Shown one piece after another: positions 12,725 through 22,340 of a stretch of DNA of 64,000 nt. The DNA comes from Eumeta japonica. Taxonomy: Eukaryota > Arthropoda > Insecta > Lepidoptera > Psychidae. A program made the translations under genes and the position numbers. The stretch's first letter is position 1. The number at the start of each line of letters is the position of its first letter. The stretch covers positions 186,001 to 250,000 of the forward strand of contig BGZK01000094.1 in the NCBI GenBank assembly GCA_005406025.1, read 5' to 3'. The notes under the pieces are model-generated. The model was given only the letters and a program-made list of their open reading frames with translations. It made no database searches and had not been told where the DNA came from.

Positions 12725-13780
12725 CTGAAACAAAAATATATAAATAATAAGGAAAGCATTTTATTCGCATAATTAAATCACATGATTTCATTTAGGAATA
12801 TGAGTTAGAAACATGTGAAACATAGTCGTGGTATATATAAAATAAATAGCAATAATTAAAGTGCAAAAATGAGGATTTTGTTATTTACCAACTTTATTAA
12901 AATCTATGATTATTAATAGTTAGGTTAGGTTAGATATTGGGAGATATTATTATTTGCGAAATGCTTTTTAAAATTGTTTTCTACAATTTTCTGTTTCTAT
13001 AGATGAATAATTATTTTCTGAATTATTACCATCATTACTTTGCATAAAACAAATTATAGCAATTGAGACCTTAATATATTTTTGACGCCTTCGACGTGTT
13101 TTATGCTCACCTTAAAACGTGACCCGTACAAAAACAAAGTACGTTGTCCACGTAACAGTGGCTCTATTACACTCCAGTTTAAAAGCTATAACAATAATAT
13201 GTGTGCTGGGCAAACACGTCGTCCCTCGTTCTGCCTCTCATTAAGGAAATTAAATTAGCATTCATTTTAAGTGAGCGAGCGCATCTTCCGTTTTATTAAC
13301 TTTAAATTTCTAGAAATAACAGAACACCTAGATAATATAGGGAACGTTTTAGCTAGGAAACGTTGGGAAAGTATGGTAAAGGTTAACAGAGGTGAGCATA
13401 AGGTATGTTACTCTAGAGGCCGAGTATACTGACTCTTATGAATAGACCTAAATACTTTATGTGCATAACATTGTGCCAATAGCATTAACCCTGTAGACAA
13501 ATATAGAATTTATATATGGAAATATTTTGCCAAATAAATGGCTATTAATTATATAATAATAACAATCGAATAATATTTATTCCAAAAGCAATAAATATTA
13601 TTCCATTAAATCATCATTAAAATGGTTAAATGCAGAAAATTGTCTTTAATAAATATTTTCTTAAGTAAATTTTTGTCACGTTAATCTGGCCATTTGTCAC
13701 CTTTGTATAGTATTTACACTATAGTATAGTTGAAGCAGTACAGTAATCAAACTAGTAAATTAAGTTCAATTAAAACCACA
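12725..13780. other. AT-rich interval
   Basis: No gene recognised. If the exon at 12603-12724 is real, this would be intron. Two TTAGG-like units at about 12921 are too few to be a telomeric tract. Confidence 0.45.
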
Positions 13781-14060
13781 ACCAGGGTGGATCAGTAATT
13801 AAGAGAGTGCGTTTGTTTTGGGTCAGGATATACCGGATTTGATCCTTACCGCAAACAAATTCATCAATGACTTTTAACTTTAAATCAAAACAAATCAATC
13901 GCTCCATGCCTTGGCAAGCATTTTAAGGCGTTAGTCCTGGCCTCTGTCATCGTATAGGTGACAATAATTGTTAGCAATCCTCGACTACGAAAGACTGTTA
14001 AGTGAAAGACTATGGATAACTTATAGTCCAAACGAGTCCATCTAAAATAAAAAATTGTGA
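13781..14060 (+). repeat. tRNA-derived SINE-like element
   Basis: A degenerate A box (TGGATCAGTAATTAAG, from 13788) and B box (GGATTTGATCC, 13835-13845) lie about 47 bp apart, the spacing of a tRNA internal promoter. The phrase GTCAGGATATACCGG...GATCCTTACCGC reads like a decayed 'GGGTTCGATCC' T-arm, with C-to-T changes at CpG. A non-tRNA tail follows, rich in CAAATCAATCGCTCCATGCC, TTAGTCCTGGCCTCTGTC and ATCGTATAGGTGAC. The 3' limit is uncertain. It is not a functional tRNA, because the arms do not pair properly. Confidence 0.5.
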
Positions 14061-14102
14061 AAGATTAAGCCTAAGCAGTGGGTTGATTTAAAAAAACATG
14101 TT

Positions 14103-14136
14103 ACTTATATTCATGCAACTTTACATGAATATAAGT
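14103..14136. repeat. 13-bp inverted repeat
   Basis: ACTTATATTCATG (14103-14115) and its exact complement (14124-14136) are separated by 8 nt. Confidence 0.85.
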
Positions 14137-15529
14137 TATATACATCACCAAAATAAGAAAAATACTTCCTATCCAATGATGTTGTTAACAATGTTTGAAA
14201 ACGAGCTCATTGTAGTATATAAAATAGAAAAAAGGGCTAAAATGCAATTTTCATCCCTATGCTCTTTATGCCTTGGTATCGTAGTGTATAAAATCATTTA
14301 TATTTTGATATATCTTTCAAAAATCTAATACATAAAGAGGTTTTATTATTAAGTAACTATTTTGCATAATGACAAGAGCGTAAGTTTACTAGCAAAAGCT
14401 GCAAAAGCGTTTTGATTTGATACTGTTGAAGGGGGTTCAACAATAAACAACTCGTTACTGAATTCATAGTTATCACATTGATAGTGGTACGAAGGTAAAT
14501 TCTGAGTTTATTCTAGGCAAATATTTATTTATCAACACATTTAGTCGTTACAAAGCAAAAACAGGCTGTGTAAGTTTTCGTCATTCGAAATTATTATGCT
14601 GTTCAAATAGAACTCCCGTAGTTATAATCGAAAGTGCGGATCATAATTTGAATTTAAAAGCACTTCACTGAATACAATATTTCTGAACAGAACCTCGGAA
14701 TTGAAGATGAAAGTTTCGATAGAATTGCAAATGTGACTAAACAACATTAGGCTTGTAAGGTCGGCTTACATTTTATACAAGCAAAACTCCCTCAAAAGCA
14801 TTGGTAAGTATTATAATTCAAATATTTTCTGTAATTTTTTCCCTATTTTAAACAAGCAAGGAACACTACCCATAGATAACAAAAAGACACTTGAGTTTAA
14901 AGACGTGTTCAAATCAAACAATCAAAATAATTCGGGGTTATAACGTTAACTACAAAGAAAAAAAATTGCGATGTTGAATAACGCAAGTGAAAATTAGGGA
15001 CAATTGCCTAAACTTTGTTTGTGTAATGAGTAAAGAGCACTTATTCATCTAATTTCTAACTATCAAACAGAGCATAATTTACAAATACACTTTTATATGT
15101 ATTAGCGGCTCTCGTGTAAAAGAAAAGAGAACAAACACAGAAGTTTATATTAAGTCAATCAAATTTTGACGAGAAAAAGAGTTCTGAGCTTCCAAAATAA
15201 TATTTTATTATTATTTAAGATTTAATATCATTAAAAGAATTTTAAAAATATCAGTAACAGCGCCATTGGCAAGGCATAAATATATATTTTTTTTTATAAT
15301 CAGCAATAAATTATCAAATGTAAGCACTCTCCGTATTCATTAAGGATTCACATATCATTCTATGGAAACATATATATCTGTTCATGTTTAAATTGGAATA
15401 ACTTGTTTCACCTAGTGTGTATTTACTGCATCCACACCACACTCCAATAAAATGCTTTAATATTTCAAAAACGATTTCAGATATTTTTTTGACATGATAA
15501 CGTCTTATAAATCGATTCACGCCGGCTGC
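14137..15529. other. AT-rich interval
   Basis: No gene or repeat recognised. The 73-codon minus-strand frame at 15314-15535 has no supporting signals. Confidence 0.5.
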
Positions 15530-15690
15530 AAGCACGAAAAAGCATGACTCATTGTCGTGTTTCGCCTGAGCCGAGCGTGCGAGTGAGAGCGCGGAACGAA
15601 TGATAGAGAGACGTCCTATGCGTCGGCTTGTGATGCATCTATCTCTCTTCCACTCTATCGGTCGATGGAGTAGAAGAGAGATACAAAATA
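15530..15690. promoter_or_regulatory. GC-elevated block containing a 21-bp hairpin
   Basis: Mixed-composition block (GAGCCGAGCGTGCGAGTGAG, GAGCGCGGAACG) ending in an inverted repeat. Arms 15640-15660 and 15663-15683 pair with two mismatches across a 2-nt spacer. Duplicated ATAGAGAGA/TCTCTCT phrases occur nearby. The loop is far too short for a microRNA precursor. Confidence 0.4.
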
Positions 15691-16724
15691 ATTATCATGA
15701 TTATACATTTATCATTACTAGATGATACAAAATAATGATAATTCAGTGATAATAATCCAATTCAATTCATGAAAGTGTACAGTTTTTCATCAATGTTTTC
15801 TTATCATGTTATCACATAAAATTATCGTCCGTAAACTGACTTTACACACAACCAATTTTTTTCTGTCTTGTCATTCAACTATAGATCTATAAATTGAAAT
15901 ACATCATATAAACAATATCTGTTGAGATTTAACTACACAGAGTAATTTTAAAGCTCATGGTTTATTAAAGAATGCCTGTGTAAAAATAGAAAAACCATCG
16001 AACATGATGTTTTGTGCGTGTTTTGCAGTTAATAAACATTTGAACGATTTGTACATTACCGATTCAAGAGCTGTATTGAACAATATCGTATGTATAGGTA
16101 AATTTCATTTTTGATTAATATAGAAGATTGCAATTTTTGAACAAAAAATAAATTATTAGGTAAGGTAAATTTTAAAATATTTTAATTTTAGTTCTGTAAT
16201 TTATGTTATTATATTATGTAAGTTTTAAACATTTATAGTTCTAATACACGGATGGGTGGTTGGACAGTAACTTATAGGATGAAATATCAAAAAAATATAT
16301 GTAAATTTTGAAATGACCACTTATATTTTGTTATACATATGAATCCATTCAACACCTGCAAAAATCTCAATACTCACTTATCTGCACTTGTTTGTAAAAA
16401 AAAGAAATACTGTTGAAAATATATGATTCTTTTGGTACCCACTTTATTAATCTACAAAAAAAATTACTATGGTAAAAATATAAATATATGTTTAAAAAAA
16501 GTTAATAAACGATTCGGAACATCAATTTCTTTTCTACTTCATCAAAAATGGCCTTTCTTATACTGTCCTTTATTCCATAACGAATTCATTATTGTTAAAT
16601 AAGGGATACATCAACTCTCAAAAAATAACGAAATGGATTCAACTCGCACTTGTCTTGCTTTTATAAAAAAGTATTTCTCAAGATATATAATAAAGTAAGT
16701 ATATATAATCAACAAACTCTGCGG
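15691..16724. other. AT-rich interval
   Basis: No gene recognised. Confidence 0.55.
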
Positions 16725-16880
16725 TGAAGTGGCGACCGCCGCGTTACTGGCCTCGGCGGGCAAACTACTGGCAAATAAAAGCTCCGGCATAATTTACACT
16801 GGCAAAGCGCTGAATCCGTCGAAAGCTTGCGGTGGCCGCTGGTAAAGGTATAATGTACGCACCATAAGCGAGCGTTTTTT
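16725..16880. promoter_or_regulatory. GC-elevated block
   Basis: About 150 bp with repeated CTGGCAAA / CTGGTAAA phrases (ACTGGCAAATAAAAGC, ACTGGCAAAGCGCTG, GCTGGTAAAGG) and CpG-rich segments (GACCGCCGCGTTACTGG). It is a putative regulatory element. The repeated CTGG(C/T)AAA may be clustered binding sites. Confidence 0.35.
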
Positions 16881-17111
16881 TATCATAACCCAATTTCTTA
16901 AGCTATGAATAGAATAGAAAGCTTGTCCGAACCAGGAAATCTATTGTTGGGGGAGGTGTATTTTTTCTAATTTTCATTTAGGGCGGTTCTTGAAAAAAAA
17001 TAGATGTGAGTTAATGACAAATATAAGAAACGTCTAATATTGTGACTAAAAGTGTTGAAATCATTGAAAAATTTGTAGTGAATGTGTAATTAAAAATCGA
17101 AATGTATCAAA
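16881..17111. other. AT-rich interval
   Basis: Nothing recognised. Confidence 0.5.
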
Positions 17112-17335
17112 CTGGTTTTCTGCCCACGGCTTTTCCCGTGTGGAATTTGTTCCTTTATCTTTCAAAGTGAGCGATTTAACTATCTATTTCAATCTCATTC
17201 CCGCTTTAAATTATGATCCCAGTATTCGTTTCGGTTTCGGTTACGCCCTTGATTTTAATTTTGATTCCATACTCATTTCCAACTGCAATCACGTCGTGAT
17301 CAAAGGGGAGTGTAGATTTTTGACGCTTGCCTGTA
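17112..17335 (+). repeat. Lepidopteran-type interspersed repeat, copy 3
   Basis: The head CTGCCCACGGCTTTTCCCGTGTGG is a decayed 'TTGCCCGCGGCTTCGCCCGCGTGG'. It is followed by GATCCCAGTATTCG, TTTCGGTTTCGG and TTTTGATTCC tracts. It runs without a break into the left inverted-repeat arm at 17336, so the Penelope-like fragment and this repeat may form one composite. Confidence 0.5.
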
Positions 17336-17429
17336 TGCAGCTTGCAACCCACCTCTTACCTTCGATTCTGCCCCTCCACTATGAATCTCTATCATAAGAA
17401 TTGAATATTGATTCAAGAGGATTGACAGA
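17336..17429 (+). repeat. Left arm of 94-bp inverted repeat flanking Penelope-like fragment
   Basis: This stretch (ATGCAGCTTGCAACCCACC to GAGGATTGACAGA) is about 85% identical by hand count to the reverse complement of 18256-18349. Part of it (GCATGCAACCTACCTCTTA-like) also recurs, reversed, at 36172-36215. It could be the inverted terminal piece often found with truncated Penelope-like elements, or an independent repeat. Confidence 0.7.
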
Positions 17430-17436
17430 GGATTTA

Positions 17437-17459
17437 CTTTTGGTCTTTAAGACCAAAAG
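17437..17459. repeat. 11-bp perfect inverted repeat, 1-nt spacer
   Basis: CTTTTGGTCTT, one T, then AAGACCAAAAG, just inside the left inverted-repeat arm. Confidence 0.85.
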
Positions 17460-17483
17460 AAATATGTAGCTAGTTTGACATAG

Positions 17484-17945
17484 TATAGTACATTTTCGGA
17501 GAAAAAGTTATTACAAAAACATAACGTTTATGCGGCCTTTAAAACAAACAACAATTTAAAAACTTTATGTAACAATAAAGATAAATTGCATAGTAATAAA
17601 AAATCCGGAATTTATAAATTAATTTGTGATGAATGTAAATTGTTATATATAGGACAAACCGATACAAAACAGATACAAAACTTTGTATCTGTTTTGTAAT
17701 TCAAAGAACATATTTCGGCTTTTAAAAATAATAAATCAGACAGATCCCATTTTGCTAAACATTTAATAAAAGCCGGTCATAAGCTCAATAACGATCACAA
17801 TTTCGATATTCTGCATGTGTGTGAGAAGGGGTTTCGTTTAAATGTTTTGGAATCTTTCAAGATTTTAAAACATAAAGATAACAATAATATGCTCAATGAC
17901 CAAATTAGCATTTATAAATTGTCCATATTGAACACTTGCCTGTAA
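17484..17945 (+). pseudogene. Penelope-like retroelement fragment: GIY-YIG endonuclease, degenerate
   Basis: A plus-strand frame of 154 codons, interrupted once by a TAA at about 17697-17699 and closed by TAA at 17943-17945, encodes the C-terminal endonuclease of a Penelope-like element. Visible in order: a KHNVYAAFKTNNNLKTL linker; GIYKLICDECKLLYIGQT, the GIY...YIG core with the C-x2-C pair; the FKEH histidine; then FAKHLIKAGH, matching the family's conserved A/H-L...GH segment; and a KGF..NVLESFKIL tail. In intact elements this domain nicks target DNA for reverse transcription. The upstream reverse transcriptase is absent, so this is a 5'-truncated copy. The residue downstream of GQT where the family has an Arg-rich stretch is replaced by a 17-bp inverted duplication containing the stop. 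It lies between 94-bp inverted repeats. Confidence 0.82.
17663..17698. repeat. 17-bp perfect inverted repeat, 2-nt spacer, inside the GIY-YIG frame
   Basis: TACAAAACAGATACAAA and its exact complement are separated by AC. It sits directly after the YIGQT codons and supplies the in-frame stop. It looks like a local inverted duplication that destroyed the endonuclease. Confidence 0.9.
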
Positions 17946-18255
17946 CTACTTGGATAATGGTTGGTGATGGTTAGTCTTTGACAATTGACAGGCATGTATG
18001 TTGGTGGTTGTCTGTGGCTGCTGGTAAGGATGCTTTCGTCACCTTTTGACATTGCATGACAGCATTTCACGTAACGAGGTTGGGTCTGCATTTGCCGGTC
18101 GTTTTTAACACTCCTTACGCCCTGGCGGATGTGACTGTCGTCTGCATTTCCTTAAAGATATGCCTGGTTGGCATGAAACGTATGTAGAAATTAACAATAT
18201 AACGATTAGCAAACTAAGATATATATAAAATTAACACTCGCTTAGGTGTTCGATA
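17946..18255 (+). mobile_element. 3' non-coding part of the Penelope-like element
   Basis: Mixed-composition sequence follows the endonuclease stop and runs to the right inverted-repeat arm. It has TGG/GGT-rich phrases (GGTTGGTGATGG, TTGGTGGTTGTCTGTGG) and no open frame. It is assigned to the element by position only. Confidence 0.5.
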
Positions 18256-18349
18256 TCTGTCAATCCTCTCGAATCAATTTTCAATTCTTTGGATAGAGAT
18301 TCGTAGTAGAGGGGTAGATTCGAGGGTTAGAGGTGAATTGCATGCTGCA
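18256..18349 (-). repeat. Right arm of 94-bp inverted repeat
   Basis: It is the reverse complement of 17336-17429 with about 14 mismatches. With the left arm it delimits a 1,014-bp unit around the Penelope-like fragment. Confidence 0.7.
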
Positions 18350-19139
18350 TGTTAGTGCATGTTGCAAGCAAATGTGTATTATGGATTTCTGCCAATTAAC
18401 ACCTCACACAATAGAATATGTAGGTTTTTGTTTTATTTTGAACGTTTTTATTTATTCGCATTGTGACGCCTATAAGGCTTCAGTGCTAATTATTATTTGC
18501 TTTGTAAAATATCTGGCTATATCTTTAAACGAGGATAACATTTTTTTGTCTTGCGATTAAATGTAATAAAGTCAATGCCGCACTTTATCAAACCGTGAAA
18601 ACTTAATTAAAGTACCATTTAGTACTTACAAAGATGTCCACAAATATAGAAATAATAAGGAATAAGAAAGAGAGACAGACCAAAAAAACACTATAATTAT
18701 AAAATCATTATTTTTCTTATTGTCCCCTTTCCATTTTTCATACATACCATCAATGTACAGATAGATCGAGTTCTACTATTTTATTATACGTATCTATAGA
18801 TTTATAAATATAAACTTACTTAATGATAAGTTTATTTTGAGGATTGATGAACATAAAAAAGAATAATGGATGCGTTGTCAACTTATCACATTTGTCATCA
18901 TTTCGTTTGTTCGTGAATACTATCACATTACAAAACTATTATATGATTGATTTAAAATTGCTCATAAATTAAAGATATATAATGCAAATGTTATAATTGC
19001 TCGAAACTTCATATTCGAAATGGAGTCGGTATTAATTGCTTGACCAATTATATTAAACTATCAATGTAATTTTATATACTTTTATGTAATCGACTGACTC
19101 AATATTCGAATTATTTATCTGTTGTTCATACATTAGGCT
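18350..19139. other. AT-rich interval
   Basis: No gene recognised. The 75-codon frame at 18333-18560 overlaps the repeat arm and is not supported. Confidence 0.5.
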
Positions 19140-19300
19140 ATATACACTTTCTACTGCAAGGCAGTCTTCACTTGCACCACGGCCATATCACACCATAGTT
19201 ATTAGTCCGGATTGGTGGACGAGTGGCGCGTATAAAGCAACCAACCTTATAGGTAAATGTTCACAAGCCGCCGTCAATTCTTGACTATAATTTTTATGAT
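19140..19300. promoter_or_regulatory. GC-elevated block
   Basis: Mixed-composition block (CTTGCACCACGGCCATATCAC, GGTGGACGAGTGGCGCG, CAAGCCGCCGTC). Putative regulatory element, weakly supported. Confidence 0.25.
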
Positions 19301-21489
19301 TGACATTACGCAAGCCAGATTCACTGTTTAACGTGCTTTTCAAAGTAATATACTAGAAATATTTATCAACAATTTTAGTTGGAAGAGTCACCAATCTTAG
19401 TTGCAACATAGCATTACTTTCCGACCTGATACTCGTTGTTTGCCTTGAGTTTGCTATCAATCTGAGCTAATAATAGCCAACATCACCTCATTTTAAACTT
19501 CATAATAAATATTTAGCAAATAATATTTTAAAATGAAATTACTCAATACCCATGTAATCAATCTTTATATAATGCTTTATATCCAAACAAGTATTATAAA
19601 TACTTCTTTTGTGATAGATTATTTGAACTTCCAGACGTCATTAAAGAGTTCATCTTCAAAGAGGTTGCTTCGCGTTCGCTCGGTCGCACCGCTCTCGTCT
19701 GTGCATCTTGTCCTTAGTATAATAATCGCTACCCGCTCGCTGTTGAAGATAAATTGTTCCTTTATTTTGGTTCCACCAGTCTACAGGTGAATGCAAATTT
19801 CACCTTAACTAAACTCCGTTTTGAAAGAGTTATCTTGGCTCTTCCATTTAGCTATATTTGAATTTTTGGCTAAAAGCAGTCTTAAATTAAGTTTGAAGAT
19901 TAAAAATGTTTACAAAAAGTGTACATTTTATAAGTCTGAGTATTTTAGTCAGCAGGGAAATACTAATTAAGTGTAAACCTAAAAATGTTGATTTTAAAAA
20001 AAGAGAAATAAAAATCATTAAATATGCCAATTTCTGTTTTTATCTTCGAGAAACATAAAGAAAAATATACTTTTAACATTAATTGAAAGTAGTATACACC
20101 TGTACGTCAATATCACTGTTTGTATATACGTGTATACATTCTCAACTTCATATTATCAGCTTAGATGCTCACTATGTGTTTCTTGTTCTAGCCTTACAAA
20201 TCCTATAAAGTTTGAAATAACTCTTCGTTGCATTTCAATGACGGAGAACCGAAATATATAGTCCATATCACACATTGTCATGTCATGGCCTCTGCAGTCT
20301 TCAACTCTGATTATAGTAGCTTGAAGATACTTTTACTTGAAATTGCTGTGCATACAAAGCGATTTTAAGAAAGAAGTATAAAAAAGTACACGACATATTA
20401 CGTTGTTTTAAATCGGCGCAGGATTTTAAAAATATAAAATGTCACCAGATTGAATAGTATTTATGTATAGTTAACATTGAAAGAATATGTTTTTTTTCGT
20501 ATTTCAATAACAATAATATCGATTTTATATGTTTAAATATTTTTTTGGGATTCTTTCCTCTTTTTTCTAATATTATATCAATACAATTAAAAATAATATT
20601 ATTGGAAACTGTTAATACAGAATTCTAAAATTAATAATAAATATTTTTTAAAAATTAAATTCGTCGCCGAATTGAAATTCTGACATTTTGCATTTAAACC
20701 TATCATCACTATATTGTATTAAATAAAGTCCCTATTCACGTCTGTCTGGATGTACTCTGTGCTTAGTTCTTTTAAATTTCGTAAGTAACCGATTTTGTTA
20801 TGGTTTCCTAAACGTTTATATCCATAACGCTTGCTTATTTTTTTTATGGAAGATTCGACATTTCGGAATCGAGTAGTATTTTTTGAAGTTATAATACTTC
20901 TTTTAGCGGGTTCAAAAAATGATTCCTAATTATTTATAAATTATAAATACTATATGAGGAAATAGTGAATTTTCATCGTAGTGGCACAAAACTTATGAAA
21001 TTCTCGCAAGTTATTTAGTGAATAACTTCAGACCACTCATAACTGATGTGTTAAATGTTCAAGCTTGAAGAGTTGTTTTCAAGTTTCTTATCCCCTATTT
21101 CCTGCCCTCCCTCACTTTTCCTCTGGGATACCTCACCCCTCCCGCAACGAATATCAGTGGAGGATGGTCCTAGAATTCTGAAATTGGACTCATTTCAATC
21201 GACATTAAAAGAGAATTTTTTTAGAACTTACATTTTTACCGAATACTAAGTCTTATAAGATACGTTAAAATAATATACTAAGAAATTGCATATTTTAAAA
21301 AGTCTTCCAAAAAAGTCAGTGATGATATATATCAATCTCCACAGAAGAAGAGAAACTCACAGCGATAATTTTTAATAGCATTTGTTCTCGATTTCATCCG
21401 AGTATTTGTACTATTCACCCAAACTAGGAACTGAAATGGTTCTCTCGCTAAAACTCTTTCACCGATAAAAGGCTACACTATCCCTATGA
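19301..21489. other. AT-rich interval
   Basis: No gene recognised. Short mixed patches occur at 19660-19760 and 20240-20340. Frames at 19533-19790 and 21055-21249 are not supported. Confidence 0.5.
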
Positions 21490-21745
21490 GTCAACTAGGT
21501 TATCATAATTTTTCCTGGTTTCATCAAAATCAGAACCGTGACCGATAGTTGAATCTGAAATAAAAGCGGAACAAAAAACAGAATCGTGGGCAAGACCGGG
21601 ATCGAAATCGGGTGTGTAACTGAAACCAGAATTGATAAAGTGATGGAGAATAATATCAGAAACAGTACAGAAATAGCAATCAAGAGCGCAACTGCGTTTG
21701 GAATTGACAGCAAATGCAATTCTTGTAAAAGACGAAGGAATTCAT
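21490..21745 (-). repeat. Lepidopteran-type interspersed repeat, copy 4 (minus)
   Basis: On the minus strand it reads GAATTCCTTCGTCTTTTAC, then GATTTCGATCCCGGTC, CACGATTCTG and CGGTTCTGATTTTGATG. This is the same degenerate TTC/GAT tract as in copies 1-3. The head is not preserved. Confidence 0.45.
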
Positions 21746-22129
21746 TCTGTGCATATGGAAGACACTGCGTAAGTATTAAACGTAAAGGCTACAAAACTAC
21801 AACACACTGTGGTAAGAATCTAGTTAGAAAAATAATAAACATACTTTGTGAGTTAATAACGTCGCACTAGAGAGACTGCTGTCTTGTATTTACATCTATA
21901 CCTGTAAAAATGGGCGAGTTCATTGGTCTCAGACACATGAATTAGCGTACATGTTATAAAATGTCGCAAAAGTCTATGAAAAGGTAAACAAATTGTTTCA
22001 CACACACAAATAGTTTTCCATGAAATATCACTTTACAAACAAGTAGTCGAACATGTTTCTCACAAAATTTCGTAACAATCAACTATTGATGGATATAGAT
22101 AGGTTTTCGTAAAGGAAAGACAACCGAAA
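21746..22129. other. AT-rich interval
   Basis: Nothing recognised. Confidence 0.5.
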
Positions 22130-22340
22130 AAAGTCTCGACATTTAACAGCACGTGCACTTGAAGGAGCCACAAATTAATCGAGGCACGCACTGTGTTTCC
22201 TATTTTTTGAGACAATGTCATTGGTTGGTTTTGAAACCACATTGAGCGCCTCGTTAGCACGAAGTGAGAATAGCGCCAGCGTTCTTTTGCTTTCGTCAGA
22301 AAACGCGACCGAACGTATTGAATTCTCGCGATTCACTAAA
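22130..22340. promoter_or_regulatory. GC-elevated block
   Basis: Mixed-composition block (ACAGCACGTGCACTTGAAGG with an E-box CACGTG; GAGCGCCTCGTTAGCACG; AATAGCGCCAGCG). Putative regulatory element. Confidence 0.3.

Noticed and set aside
12918..12936. TTAGG-like units (insect telomere repeat)
   Set aside because: Only two full units, which is within chance for AT-rich DNA.
13781..13860. Functional tRNA gene
   Set aside because: Internal-promoter boxes are degenerate and the acceptor, D and anticodon arms do not pair. A SINE-type derivative is more likely.
15640..15683. MicroRNA precursor
   Set aside because: The 2-nt spacer leaves no terminal loop, and the stem is only 21 bp. The same objection applies to 25687-25760 and 36979-37024.
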